Below, one piece after another: positions 25,015 through 34,505 of a stretch of DNA of 64,000 nucleotides. Below the pieces are notes generated by a model. The model was not told the origin of the DNA. It was given only the letters and a program-made list of their open reading frames with translations, and made no database searches. Position 1 is the stretch's first letter; the number at the start of each line of letters is the position of its first letter. Source of the stretch: Ignavibacteria bacterium. Lineage in GTDB: Bacteria > Bacteroidota > Ignavibacteria > Ignavibacteriales > Ignavibacteriaceae. The stretch is from contig JAFLBV010000001.1 in assembly GCA_017302895.1 (NCBI GenBank), forward strand, positions 1,597,001 through 1,661,000, in the 5' to 3' direction. The position numbers and the translations under genes are program-made.

Positions 25015-26474
25015 GAGAGTTTTTTCATCCTCGCCTTAAGTTCGAAAGTACGGAGTTTATCCTTGTAATAGTTGTGTGCATTTACCTGCGGAATGCTCAG
25101 CGCGGAATCTGAATTTCCTTCCCATCTGCGGCAGAGGTAGATTGGATGATAAATTCTTCCGATACGATATTGTCTGGAAATCGCGAGACCGACTCCGTAA
25201 TCTTCGCCATAGGAGACATTCGGTATTTTTATTTCGCGAAGAACAGGTGTGTAGAAAGCTCTTGGGGCACCGAGTCCGTTGATTCTGAGAGCATTGTTTG
25301 GTCCGTTGTCATCAGTCCATTCCTTATGATCGATGATTCCGGGAGGTATCTCTTCCAGTTTGAAGTTGGTCATCTGGTAGGTACCTATGACCATTGCACA
25401 TTTTTCTTTTTTGAAAGTGTCAACGACTGTTTGCAGCGTGTTTTCATCGTTATAGAGGTCATCGCTGTCGAGCTGGACGGCAAACATGCCACACTTTTCA
25501 TGATGAACACCGAGGTTCCAGCAACCGCCAATTCCAAGGTCTTTTCTTTCAGGGATGAGGTGAAGAAGTCTGGGATCGGATGCAAATTCCTTGATTTTCT
25601 CTGTAGTGCCGTCGGTTGAGTGATTATCAATTATGATCAGGTTGAAGGGGAAATCTGTTTTTTGTTTCAATACTGATTGAATTGCATCGGCAACAGTGGT
25701 TACTCTGTTTCTAACAGGAATGATAACCGAGGCTGTGAACTCAAAATCTGTTTTTGAGAAGTCGATGCTTTTGAAGTGTTCGGGTGTGAGGAGTGCACCT
25801 ATGGATTTAAGATAATTGGTGCATGCCTGTTCCATTTCGATCTGTACAGCGCGGTTACGGGGATCTACATAGTCAAAAAGTTTTTCTCCCGATTTTCTTG
25901 TATCGTGTTCGATTGATGAGTAGAGGAACTCACCAACTCTGACGAGATCACCAAACCTTGAAACAGCGAGGCGAAGGCTGTAGGCACCGGCGAATGAGAA
26001 GTTTTCGTCTTTGGTTTCTTCAACGGCTTTTTTAGCCAGATCTGTATTGAAAAGCATAAGGTAGCCGAAATTGAAGTCATCGCGGAGGCTTCCTGCCTGA
26101 TAATCGATAACAGGGTGCGGTGAGGCGTTGCCTTCTTTGATCTCGTAGTAATCCGAGTAAATCATGGAAGCTGAAGTTGCGTCTGCAACGAGGAGCATTC
26201 TTTCGAATCCGAACTGTCCCGGTTCGATGATAGTATCCTGCTTAATATAAGCAAAGTAAGGAGTCGCGCTATTTGCAACGATTGCTCTTATTCCGGCTGA
26301 AGACTGAATGGAGTCAACCTTTAGAATTTCGGCACCCGGAAGCGGGGTTAGACCGTCCTGTGTAGTGAGCAGAAATATTTTGTCGACCGTCCCTGTTGAT
26401 TTCAGATTTGTAATAGTGGTTTTTGTATGTTCTCCTCCGCTGTAGGGAAGGAAAACTGTGATTTGTCTCTCCAT
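25011..26474 (-). CDS. Glycosyltransferase family 2 protein with tandem GT-A-like domains
   Basis: 487 residues. The C-terminal half (from about 245, [12 protein letters not shown]) is a full GT2 domain: [13 protein letters not shown], then [10 protein letters not shown] (metal- and nucleotide-sugar-binding DxD) and an acceptor region ending [11 protein letters not shown]. The N-terminal half (VFLPYSGG..., [15 protein letters not shown]) looks like a second GT-A-like fold where the acidic motif is not clear, so it may be inactive. No membrane helix; a cytoplasmic or membrane-peripheral enzyme of surface sugar assembly is likely. First gene of a two-gene unit. Confidence 0.87.
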   Translation of the reverse strand: MERQITVFLPYSGGEHTKTTITNLKSTGTVDKIFLLTTQDGLTPLPGAEILKVDSIQSSAGIRAIVANSATPYFAYIKQDTIIEPGQFGFERMLLVADATSASMIYSDYYEIKEGNASPHPVIDYQAGSLRDDFNFGYLMLFNTDLAKKAVEETKDENFSFAGAYSLRLAVSRFGDLVRVGEFLYSSIEHDTRKSGEKLFDYVDPRNRAVQIEMEQACTNYLKSIGALLTPEHFKSIDFSKTDFEFTASVIIPVRNRVTTVADAIQSVLKQKTDFPFNLIIIDNHSTDGTTEKIKEFASDPRLLHLIPERKDLGIGGCWNLGVHHEKCGMFAVQLDSDDLYNDENTLQTVVDTFKKEKCAMVIGTYQMTNFKLEEIPPGIIDHKEWTDDNGPNNALRINGLGAPRAFYTPVLREIKIPNVSYGEDYGVGLAISRQYRIGRIYHPIYLCRRWEGNSDSALSIPQVNAHNYYKDKLRTFELKARMKKLS

Positions 26475-26787
26475 GTAAATGTCTCCGTGTGTCGTTATTT
26501 TCGTTCGGTTGATGTAAAAAGAGTACCTGAAATGTCAGGTAATCTTCAATAAAAGTGTATAAAAAAGAGTAATACAAACTTACTAATTTTTTCCGAGAAG
26601 GGGAGATAATAAGGGAAATATAAATGAACAATCAGCTATTGTGGTTCAATTAAATTATGTTTAACTTCACAAACAAATAATCAAATTTCGGTGGAGGGAA
26701 ATAACCAGCCTTACTGGTGACACCGGAAAAAACTAAAGATCACGGGACCATAATTTGGCGGGAGAGTGATCGGAAGGAGGCATGCCC
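26475..26787. other. Divergent intergenic region between glycosyltransferase and VIT-domain genes
   Basis: 313 bp without a gene. It should hold both promoters. The only clear structure is the inverted repeat TACCTGA-AATG-TCAGGTA at 26524-26541. A GGAGG site at 26776-26780 serves the VIT-domain gene. I see no RNA gene or riboswitch pattern. Confidence 0.6.
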
Positions 26788-29559
26788 ATGAGACGGCTAT
26801 ATATGCTTTTAATCGTATGCTTATTTGTAACGGAGATGTCGGCGATAAATACATTGATCGCCAGAATACCTTTGCAACCCTGGGTACCTGAACGCGCTGC
26901 GTACATGAAAAATGTTACACTTGTTGTGGAGCCAAGGGGTGCATTTACGGAGCAATCGTTATACATTTACTATACGGACAACGGTCTGTTTGGTAACAAC
27001 AATGTTGAGATTGTTCACCGTTTCGAGTTGCCACAAGGTGCGATAATGAAGGATCTCTGGATGTGGATGGGTAACAATGTGATGCAAGCGCTCCACATTG
27101 ATACCTGGAGAGCCAGGAAACTTTACGACAGCATTATCCACATTCCGACGAACCCCGATCCGGGTTTTCTAACAAAGATTGGAGAGCAGTATGAACTCCA
27201 CATCTTTCCTTTAAGGTCAGGTACGACCCGAAAAGTTAAAATCACATATCTCGTACCGCTTCAATACGCTCAAAACAAAAACATTGCAGAACTTCCCTAC
27301 GGATTGTTGCGGGCTAATTCATTAGCGAGCCTTCCTTTGCACATACTCTTCCGGAGAACCGGCAGTGATACGCCTTTACCATCGATATATGAGGCGCCGG
27401 GTTCGACTTTTGTTCCGAAGGCGGATACCATGGGGTTCAGCTATTTCTACGCCTATCTTGCAAATGTGGGGAGCTACCAGTCGCTGAAAATGACTTATGA
27501 TTTCCCGTTCAATTTCGGGACATATTTCAGTTCGGAGAAAAAGAAACCGGGCGAGAATTATTTTGAACTGGGTCTTTCGCTGGGTACCATATTTAATGTG
27601 GATACCTCCCGAACGCCGCAGAGGCTTATGTATGCTTTCGATGTGAGTGGTGATTTCAGCAAAAACCTTTCGACGCAGGCGACCAATTTGCGAAAGCTGA
27701 TAACGGGAAGTATCAGGGATGGAGATTCGGCGCGGATCTTTATTGCCGGAGGGAACAACATTGTCGAGATAACAGACGGATGGACCCCCTATTCCGTAAT
27801 AGCCGGGTGGAATCTTCAAAACATGTTCACAAACTACTTGAACAGCGGGCCCGGAATTGCAGCTCAACAGGTGAAGAAACGGAAGATTCTCTGGCTGGAT
27901 AATGATGCAAGATGGACGATGGATTTCCACGGTATCAGTACGCTGGCAAATTACAAGGCTGTGAACGAATTTGGAACAGGTATTGACCAGATTACATCCA
28001 GCGACCTGGTAATGGCATATCTCCCTGTAGGTAGATTCAAGCATCAGGATACGATAGCAAGATACAAAGATACCCTTAATACGATGTTCAATCGAGGTGG
28101 CAGGTTCCTTTCCTATACCTCAAAATCAACAGTTGTCCAGGATTCCCTTCTCAAAAACTATTTCACCAGTTTGAGAGTGGATACAACCATTACGAAGTTC
28201 AATACCTGGTTCAGAAATGAAAACGGTAACCTCGGGATGGGATTCCCGTTCTCACTGGAGAGGAAGACCACCCATGTGTTGAACCACAACGATGGCAATG
28301 TGAAAGTGGAGTTGAAAAATTCACTGGACAAAATCGCCGTTCTCTCAAAAAAGGTATTAAGCGGACTTTTTGTTGTCTCGGGAATTTACGGATATGATGA
28401 TGATCTCAGTCTGAAATCTCTGATAAACCCGCCATTGATGGGAATGAATGTCACAAACGGCACTTTGATGCTCCCTGACTATCTTGATTTCATCACGAAC
28501 TTCAATGTTCAGGAACACCCTTCGAAGATAATAATTGCCAGCAATTCCGACAAGTATTACACAGAGGAAGAGATCAATCAGAAGGTGAATCAGTTCAATG
28601 TGATGCTTGGTGAGAAAAAACCTGCCATAAGTACGGTAAATCTGCTTGACGGTGAACCGTTTGTAATTCCACCTGTCACATACAACAGCCTGAAGACTTA
28701 TTACGGAAGTGGTCTGCTCCTTTCAAAGATAGCTGAAAAGAGAGGCGGACTGCACTTCGAAAAAGCGATTTATGACTGGGATTTCATTTCCTCGGGTCTT
28801 GCCACATCGATGCCGGCTCTTGATACCCTGATCATAAATGCTTCTGCACAGTCCGGTGGTTTGATTTCCGAATTTCGCGAGATCAGGAAAAATCTTAAGA
28901 ACTACTGGGCACCGTTGTTCTTCATCGGAAAGTATCAGAACACCAACACCGTAACAATAGATGTGAAAGCCAAATTCTCCGGAAATGACACACTTTACAC
29001 GAAGCAGTATCCATTTACGGTGCAGTTTGATACAATAAGCAGCAGAACAATCATGCCGAGCATCCTGACAAACGAGAAGATCAACGAAATGCTTGTCAAT
29101 GCGGCCTATGATACCGCTTTGATCGTTGACATGGCATTCAGCGACAGGGTACTTTGCGACTACACGGCATTTCTGGTACTCGAGCCGAACGATACTGTTC
29201 ATTATCTCATTAATCCCTGGGATGAGAGCAAACTCACTGGCATTAAAGGTGAAGAGGAAATTGTCGACTCGCTTATGCTTGATGTCTGGCCGAATCCGTT
29301 CAACTCGATGTCTCTGATCAAACTTAGTCTTCCGGAACTCTCGAGCGTAACACTCAGCATTTACGATATCACAGGACAGCTTGTCAGGGATATCGCCGTT
29401 AATGAGGAAGTGAAGGGAGCAAAGAGGTATAACTGGAACGGAAAAGACAACTTTAATACCACCCTCGCCAGTGGTGTTTATCTTGTACATGCAAGAATCA
29501 AAAATCTTGGTTCGGGCAAAACAGAATTCCTGTCGAAGAAGGTAATCTACCTCCGTTAG
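26788..29559 (+). CDS. VIT-domain protein exported by the type IX secretion system
   Basis: 923 residues. Signal peptide (about 1-20), then a VIT-like domain (about residues 35-150: MHRFELPQGA-like region, WRARKLYDSI, HIFPLRSGTTRKVKITY) as in inter-alpha-trypsin inhibitor and vault proteins. A vWA-like region (about 270-430, YAFDVSGDFSKN...) follows; the MIDAS-type DxSxS is present as DVSGD, so metal binding is doubtful. The end (832-923) is a T9SS type A sorting domain: VWPNPFNSMSLIKL, LSIYDITGQLVRD and ASGVYLVHARI. It should be released or attached at the cell surface. The ATG at 26788 has GGAGG upstream; an ATG two codons earlier is too close to that site. Confidence 0.85.
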   Translation: MRRLYMLLIVCLFVTEMSAINTLIARIPLQPWVPERAAYMKNVTLVVEPRGAFTEQSLYIYYTDNGLFGNNNVEIVHRFELPQGAIMKDLWMWMGNNVMQALHIDTWRARKLYDSIIHIPTNPDPGFLTKIGEQYELHIFPLRSGTTRKVKITYLVPLQYAQNKNIAELPYGLLRANSLASLPLHILFRRTGSDTPLPSIYEAPGSTFVPKADTMGFSYFYAYLANVGSYQSLKMTYDFPFNFGTYFSSEKKKPGENYFELGLSLGTIFNVDTSRTPQRLMYAFDVSGDFSKNLSTQATNLRKLITGSIRDGDSARIFIAGGNNIVEITDGWTPYSVIAGWNLQNMFTNYLNSGPGIAAQQVKKRKILWLDNDARWTMDFHGISTLANYKAVNEFGTGIDQITSSDLVMAYLPVGRFKHQDTIARYKDTLNTMFNRGGRFLSYTSKSTVVQDSLLKNYFTSLRVDTTITKFNTWFRNENGNLGMGFPFSLERKTTHVLNHNDGNVKVELKNSLDKIAVLSKKVLSGLFVVSGIYGYDDDLSLKSLINPPLMGMNVTNGTLMLPDYLDFITNFNVQEHPSKIIIASNSDKYYTEEEINQKVNQFNVMLGEKKPAISTVNLLDGEPFVIPPVTYNSLKTYYGSGLLLSKIAEKRGGLHFEKAIYDWDFISSGLATSMPALDTLIINASAQSGGLISEFREIRKNLKNYWAPLFFIGKYQNTNTVTIDVKAKFSGNDTLYTKQYPFTVQFDTISSRTIMPSILTNEKINEMLVNAAYDTALIVDMAFSDRVLCDYTAFLVLEPNDTVHYLINPWDESKLTGIKGEEEIVDSLMLDVWPNPFNSMSLIKLSLPELSSVTLSIYDITGQLVRDIAVNEEVKGAKRYNWNGKDNFNTTLASGVYLVHARIKNLGSGKTEFLSKKVIYLR

Positions 29560-29580
29560 ACAAAACCGTTTTATTTTACG

Positions 29581-29614
29581 AACCCGGGAAGTGAAAACTC
29601 TCCCGGGTTTTTTT
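29581..29614 (+). terminator. Rho-independent terminator of the VIT-domain gene
   Basis: AACCCGGGA and TCCCGGGTT arms with an 11-nt loop are followed by seven T. It isolates the following phage-like cassette from read-through. Confidence 0.9.
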
Positions 29615-29696
29615 GTTTAAATTCCTTCCCGTGCAGCACTTCACACTTGAGAAAAACCACCCCGTGCCCCAAATTTGCATTAAAAAAAAGCGAAAT

Positions 29697-31418
29697 ATGG
29701 GCAACTACTATTCACACAACGAAATAACAGAACTTCACCTTGAGTCACTCAATTACTTTGAGGAGGCATGGAAACGGGGGAGGAGGAATGAACGATTCAA
29801 GCAGGGGATTCACTGGACACCTGAAGAACTTGACGCAATCAAGGGTGCCAACAGGCATCCTTACTCCATTTCCCTGATGAACCACAAAATCAACAATATC
29901 ATTTCGACACAAAGGCAGTCGAGGAATTCGATCAAGGTCACCTCGGGCGAAGAAAATTCCTTCAGTGCGGAGATCGCCACGGCAATATTGAAAGACAAAG
30001 AGAGGAGCGAGGACCTTATGCAGCTCGAGAGTGATGTATTCGATTCAGGACTTTCGGTCTGTTTTGGGGCGGTCGAGGTTGTACCCGTCTCTCCGGGAGG
30101 CGAGATCAGGGTATCTGCAAAAAAGAGGGATTATCTCGATGTGTTTTGGGACAGCAGTGCGAAGAGTTACAATCTTGACGATGCCCTGTTTATTGCCACG
30201 GGTGAAACCTTTAGCAGGGAGAGTGTCGAGCGCAAATACGGGAGTGTTTCCTCTTCGGGTGATTCTCTTTTCACACATTCGTTTTACAGAAGTGACAGTG
30301 GTAACCTGTTCAGAGGGGGGAAGGATACAGTCAGACTCATCAACCATTATTGCAAGTCACCGGTAAGAGAGTTTGTCCTCCTTTTCAATGACTGGAGGGA
30401 TCATCACCGGCTTCCGGGGGGAGTTTATGCCGGGAAGTTCACATCACGGGAGAAGGCGAACAGCCGGCTGAGAGAATTGCACATTCCGTATCTGGAGAAT
30501 GATCAGGAGGTTCCGCTGCACGAGATCATGCCCGTTGAAGGAGTACAGATCACAAAATATGTTATGACGGGAGGGGAGATACTCGACATTATCGATCTTC
30601 CACTGAACAGGATACCCGTCTCTATTTACCGCCCTTTCCATTTTGAAAACAAATTCTGGACACTTGCCGATCTTCTCGTTGAGCCGCAGATATTCCTTGA
30701 CAGGGTCTTTATGCAAATCGATTACAGCTTCGGCAGGGATGTGAAGAATGTTTATCAGGGGAATGTTCACGCGCTGGCAGAGTCGGAGACTCCCGAAACA
30801 GCATTAAGGAAGGCGGAAAGGACAGGGGGAATCATCTGGACAAGAACAGGTGAAGAGGTCTTCCGTCCGTTAAAGGTTTCGGGAGTTAATCCGCAGTATT
30901 TTCAGATAGCCGCGGTGATGCAGGGGTTTATTGAGGATCTTGCCGGTGGCAGAAGTTTTCACGGACTTGCGGACTACAGCAACGAGAGCGGCAAGGCGAT
31001 AATAGCGAAACAGAAGCAGGGGCTGCTTGCCGCCGGGCTTGTTCTTGATAATCTGAGAAGGTGGAAATGCGATTTGGGGGAAAAGCTGCTCGAGGGGACA
31101 CTGGAATATGAGGGGGACTCCGCGGTTGAAGCGGTACTTCGGCAAATGAGGCGGGAGGAGATACAGGGGGAAAACCTCCCGTCTGCCGAAGAGTTAAAAA
31201 TAATGGACTATGAAATTACTGTTACCGAAGCACCTCTGAGCAGCGATGAGAAGGCGGAAAAACTTGATCAGCTCATCTCGTTAAATAATGTCTTCCCGGG
31301 ATCGGTTCCCATTGATGTGGTGCTAAACTACATGAACCTTGAAACCGGAGACAAAGAAAAAATTATCAACAATTATACCAGTAAACAATCAATAGAGGAG
31401 AAAAGAAATGAACAGTGA
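29697..31418 (+). CDS. Phage portal protein, P22-type, outside any phage
   Basis: 573 residues. In a phage this protein forms the dodecameric ring through which DNA enters the head. The P22-like pattern is present: NRHPYSISLMNHKINNI, then AEIATAILKD and DLMQLESDVFDSGLSVCFGAVEV, DYLDVFWDSSAKSYNLDDALF, and in the C-terminal half QIFLDRVFMQIDY and SFHGLADYSNESGKAI. The frame is intact with no premature stops. It is unlike the SPP1-type portal of the prophage at 59-60.5 kb, so it is not a copy of it. No terminase, protease or capsid gene is adjacent. The start ATG at 29697 has a weak ribosome site. Remnant or domesticated gene. Confidence 0.8.
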   Translation: MGNYYSHNEITELHLESLNYFEEAWKRGRRNERFKQGIHWTPEELDAIKGANRHPYSISLMNHKINNIISTQRQSRNSIKVTSGEENSFSAEIATAILKDKERSEDLMQLESDVFDSGLSVCFGAVEVVPVSPGGEIRVSAKKRDYLDVFWDSSAKSYNLDDALFIATGETFSRESVERKYGSVSSSGDSLFTHSFYRSDSGNLFRGGKDTVRLINHYCKSPVREFVLLFNDWRDHHRLPGGVYAGKFTSREKANSRLRELHIPYLENDQEVPLHEIMPVEGVQITKYVMTGGEILDIIDLPLNRIPVSIYRPFHFENKFWTLADLLVEPQIFLDRVFMQIDYSFGRDVKNVYQGNVHALAESETPETALRKAERTGGIIWTRTGEEVFRPLKVSGVNPQYFQIAAVMQGFIEDLAGGRSFHGLADYSNESGKAIIAKQKQGLLAAGLVLDNLRRWKCDLGEKLLEGTLEYEGDSAVEAVLRQMRREEIQGENLPSAEELKIMDYEITVTEAPLSSDEKAEKLDQLISLNNVFPGSVPIDVVLNYMNLETGDKEKIINNYTSKQSIEEKRNEQ

Positions 31419-31755
31419 AGAAAATCGGGAAATGGACCCGGAACAGGAGACCGGCGTTGAAATGGTTTCTGAGACAATTGAGGCTACTGAATCAAAACCT
31501 GAATTTTCTGATGCGACAGAGATAATTGATCGTCCGCAGGCAACAGACCTTAACGATGAGGCATTGGCAAAACTTAAGGCGGAGTTGATGGATGAGATCA
31601 GAAAATATTTTGAGCCGCTTCTCAAAAATGAAGTGGTGGCGTCGTTTCCTGTGCCGTCGAACGAGTCGGAAGAGAATGATGATGAAGATGAACCCGCAGC
31701 CGATCAGGAGGAGGAGTCATTAATCGCAAAGCTCTTGCAGGAAACGAGGTGGTAG
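31408..31755 (+). CDS. Small acidic protein, possibly scaffold-like
   Basis: 115 residues, strongly acidic (SNESEENDDEDEPAADQEEE near the end), with one predicted amphipathic helix in the middle (DLNDEALAKLKAELMDEIRKYFEP). The start overlaps the end of the portal gene by 11 bp and has AGAGGAG upstream, so it is translated as part of the same message. In head-gene clusters the gene after the portal is often an acidic helical scaffold; that is the best guess, by position and composition only. Confidence 0.7.
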   Translation: MNSEENREMDPEQETGVEMVSETIEATESKPEFSDATEIIDRPQATDLNDEALAKLKAELMDEIRKYFEPLLKNEVVASFPVPSNESEENDDEDEPAADQEEESLIAKLLQETRW

Positions 31756-31756
31756 C

Positions 31757-32392
31757 GTGAATGAGGATTTCTTCGTTAATCTTATAAAAGGATTTTCGGG
31801 AGGGTTGGGACTGGGAGCGACAAACCATGAAAAATTCCAACTCCGCAGAAAGAATGAGGGGGAGGTTTCGGATATACTTGGGTTGTTTGGGGAGCTGGTT
31901 GGCGGGGAAAACGGAGTTCCTTCTTCGGAGGGAGCACCACTTCCCCAAAAGGAGGCTTTGCTTTCACTTCTCTCACCGGGAGTTTTCTCCCTCTACAAAA
32001 AATACAGAGAGGGGAAGAAAAAGACGATCAAGTATGATGAACCGTGGTTATACTGGCAGAATGGATCAGGGGAGAGGGACTGGCTCGGTGACGGTTCGGG
32101 GGGTAAAATCAAAAATTCCTTCTACAAACCGAAGGTGGTCGACCGCTTCAACGAGTGGAAGGACGGAAAACAGAGGCGGGTTTATCTCTATGAAGACGGG
32201 AAACGGGAGTACCATGACTTTGAATCACCTCCCGAAAAGAGAGGTAAAAAAATGGAAATTGGCGATCCTGTGGAGTTCGAAAAAAAACTGATTCAAAGCT
32301 ACAAACAGGGAAAAATAACCCTGAAAGACTATGAACTCCTGAAAAAAAGAAACAGGGAAAGGATGGCAGCCGGGTCTTTTGATCAGCCATAA
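31757..32392 (+). CDS. Protein of unknown function in the portal cassette
   Basis: 211 residues from a GTG that directly follows the previous stop, with AGGTGG at a good distance. The first ~75 residues are hydrophobic-rich and Gly-rich (IKGFSGGLGLGA, LLSLLSPGVFSLY). The middle is full of Trp, Asp and Lys (EPWLYWQNGSGERDWLGDG). The tail has a basic helix (LIQSYKQGKITLKDYELLKKR). No family is recognised. The gene ends 75 bp before tpiA with no terminator between, so this cassette may drive some tpiA transcription. Confidence 0.65.
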   Translation: MNEDFFVNLIKGFSGGLGLGATNHEKFQLRRKNEGEVSDILGLFGELVGGENGVPSSEGAPLPQKEALLSLLSPGVFSLYKKYREGKKKTIKYDEPWLYWQNGSGERDWLGDGSGGKIKNSFYKPKVVDRFNEWKDGKQRRVYLYEDGKREYHDFESPPEKRGKKMEIGDPVEFEKKLIQSYKQGKITLKDYELLKKRNRERMAAGSFDQP

Positions 32393-32467
32393 CGGGAAAA
32401 GAACTTTGCAGACGGTATAAATATGGGTAACTTTGTGTCTGAAAATCTTAAAATTTCGAGGAGAAAA

Positions 32468-33217
32468 ATGAGAACTAAAGTTATCGCCGGTAACTGGAAG
32501 ATGAACAACGACCTTAATGGTACTATTGAACTTATTTCGGGTATAAAAGCTGAACTGGCAAATAAAAATATCGAAGCAAAGCTTATCGTTTGTCCCCCCT
32601 TCACTTCACTTGAGACAGCCAGAGAGCTGCTGAAGGGAAGCAATGTGGGACTCGGAGCTCAGAACATGTATTTTGAAGAGAGTGGAGCATACACAGGCGA
32701 GATATCAGCTTCGATGCTGAAATCTGTCGGTGTTGAATTTGTCATTCTTGGACATTCCGAAAGGAGAACCATTTTTGGTGAGTCTGATGAAACAATCAAC
32801 AAAAAAGTGAAAAAAGCTCTTGCCGCAGGTTTGAAGCCGATCTTCTGCATAGGAGAGACACTTGAAGAAAGAGAAACAGGAGTAACTTTTGATGTCATAA
32901 AAAGACAGGTCGAAAAAGGTCTTGCGGGAGTTTCTGTATCAGAGATGTCGGATGTAATTATTGCTTACGAACCCGTTTGGGCTATTGGAACGGGGAAAGT
33001 TGCCTCACCGGCTCAGGCACAGGAAGTGCATGCATTCATCAGAGGGGAACTTGTAAAACATTTTGGAAGTGAAACGGCTGAAAAAACCATCATCCAATAT
33101 GGCGGAAGCGTAAAACCTGATAATGCAAGGGAGTTACTTGGTCAGCCTGACATAGATGGAGCTTTGGTGGGTGGTGCCTGTCTTAAAGCAGATTCTTTTG
33201 TTGGTATAGCTCTCTAA
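32468..33217 (+). CDS. tpiA: Triosephosphate isomerase
   Basis: 249 residues. Interconverts dihydroxyacetone phosphate and glyceraldehyde 3-phosphate in glycolysis and gluconeogenesis. All catalytic residues are present: Lys11 in GNWKMN, His96 in GHSERR and Glu168 in AYEPVWAIGTG, plus the phosphate-gripping loop after it and YGGSVKPDN. The ATG at 32468 follows GAGGAG; an upstream in-frame start at 32423 has no ribosome site. The housekeeping gene lies just after the phage-like cassette and ends at a terminator. Confidence 0.97.
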   Translation: MRTKVIAGNWKMNNDLNGTIELISGIKAELANKNIEAKLIVCPPFTSLETARELLKGSNVGLGAQNMYFEESGAYTGEISASMLKSVGVEFVILGHSERRTIFGESDETINKKVKKALAAGLKPIFCIGETLEERETGVTFDVIKRQVEKGLAGVSVSEMSDVIIAYEPVWAIGTGKVASPAQAQEVHAFIRGELVKHFGSETAEKTIIQYGGSVKPDNARELLGQPDIDGALVGGACLKADSFVGIAL

Positions 33218-33237
33218 AAAATATCGTTTGTTTTGTG

Positions 33238-33270
33238 AAGGGCAGTTCCGAACGGGGTTGCCCTTTTTAT
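33238..33270. terminator. Rho-independent terminator after tpiA
   Basis: AAGGGCA and TGCCCTT arms with a GC-containing loop (CCGAACGG can pair further) and a T5 tail. The next gene is convergent, ending at 33287, and may share it. Confidence 0.8.
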
Positions 33271-33286
33271 TTTTAATAACCTCCTG

Positions 33287-34417
33287 TTACTGCTCCCACC
33301 AGTAAACCACTTTCATACTGCTGCTGACAACGCCTGTTCCTGCACCTGTTCCTGCACTCACAGCATTTCTGATTGCTTCACTCGAATAAAGCACATCTCC
33401 CGAACCGTTACCGATACAGTTTCCGGCTGAGGGGAGGGGTGACATGCTTATTACAGCACCGATTATGGTATTATGAATATGAATTATGTCGTCAGCTATG
33501 AGAACACCTTTGAAGGTACCGCTGTTCACATTTTTCATTTCTGCATTAAGAGCTGTATTATGGACAACAAGGATTCCTGTCCCGTCAATGTTGGCGGGAG
33601 TCCATGAACCACCAGAGGGAAGTTCCACATAGGTTACACCTCTAAGAGGGTAAGTCAAAGACGCCGGGTTGGTGACATACTGGCTGCCACCTGCACCACT
33701 CATTGCCACAGCTTTTAGAGTGCCTTCGGGATAACCGTTTGCCGGTCCGCCCATGATGCTGTCAGGCGATGCAGGATATCCACCCGGATAAGTCTGCAAA
33801 GTTGCGATAGTATTAAGATTTGCAGGTTTTGAGGGGGCGTAATCCACACCCGTTTTGGTTCCACCAATGGTCGATGCGCCGCTTTGATTTAAAGTGGAAG
33901 TTGTCCATACACCAAGAGTTCCTGTTGCAGCAACCAAACCGCCTGAAAGATTGTGATCTCTTCCATCCACTGTTAGATTACCAAGAGTCTGGATTGAATT
34001 GTTTGCAGAAATGGCACCTTTAATTGCAGGTGGAAGCATGGCGGTCGAAGTGGCATTCCTGTTGACATAGCAAATGGCGGTATAGCTTTTTTGTGAGGAA
34101 GTGCCGTAACTTGTAAAAGCAAATGCCTCTATTTTAATAAGATTCATCGAGAGGGCAGTTGTATCTTTTAGTCTTACTGACACTTTACCTCTCATCAGAT
34201 TCATCAGCGGGAAACCTGTTCGCCATGCAGTATCAACGGTGATTTTTCTTAAAGCCATTTGCACCCCTGCCTCGGCAATATTCTTGATCTGATTGTTGTC
34301 GTAAGTATTCACAGAAGCTGCTGCGAGGTCACTGCCCCGTTCGTAAATATTACCCACAGTAATCCCTGCCAGGGCGATCATGCCTGCGAGGAGAATTATA
34401 ATGGCTTTTCCGGGCAT
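33287..34417 (-). CDS. Pilus-assembly-like (PilX-type) surface protein, copy 2
   Basis: 376 residues, last gene of a four-gene cluster. A short positively charged start and hydrophobic helix (residues 4-23, IIILLAGMIALAGITVG) are followed by a Gly/Ser/Thr/Asn-rich passenger. The IKNIAEAGVQMALRK stretch is the helix typical of PilX-like minor pilin components. It is clearly homologous to the preceding gene along its full length; shared blocks include GGPANGYPEGTLK, LTYPLRGVTYVELPSG and IDGTGILVVHN / VDGTGILVIHN. No prepilin Gly-Phe-Thr-Leu-Glu cleavage site is seen. Likely anchored in the envelope, with the domain outside. Confidence 0.72.
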   Translation of the reverse strand: MPGKAIIILLAGMIALAGITVGNIYERGSDLAAASVNTYDNNQIKNIAEAGVQMALRKITVDTAWRTGFPLMNLMRGKVSVRLKDTTALSMNLIKIEAFAFTSYGTSSQKSYTAICYVNRNATSTAMLPPAIKGAISANNSIQTLGNLTVDGRDHNLSGGLVAATGTLGVWTTSTLNQSGASTIGGTKTGVDYAPSKPANLNTIATLQTYPGGYPASPDSIMGGPANGYPEGTLKAVAMSGAGGSQYVTNPASLTYPLRGVTYVELPSGGSWTPANIDGTGILVVHNTALNAEMKNVNSGTFKGVLIADDIIHIHNTIIGAVISMSPLPSAGNCIGNGSGDVLYSSEAIRNAVSAGTGAGTGVVSSSMKVVYWWEQ

Positions 34418-34505
34418 AGATTTTCTCTATCTCGTTTCTAAAATTTGTATATTAAATTGATCGATTAAATGTGGACATTCAGAAATAAAAATTAATAAAA
34501 ATTAA

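Noticed and set aside
24127..26474. Citrate lyase operon
   Set aside because: No CitD, CitF or CitC gene is present; the CitE-like gene is coupled only to a glycosyltransferase.
27376..28044. 222-codon open frame on the minus strand
   Set aside because: Antisense to the VIT-domain gene; composition (many Arg, His, Cys, Pro) is not like a real gene here.
28723..29490. 255-codon open frame on the minus strand
   Set aside because: Antisense to the VIT-domain gene and its sorting domain; no recognisable domain or start site.
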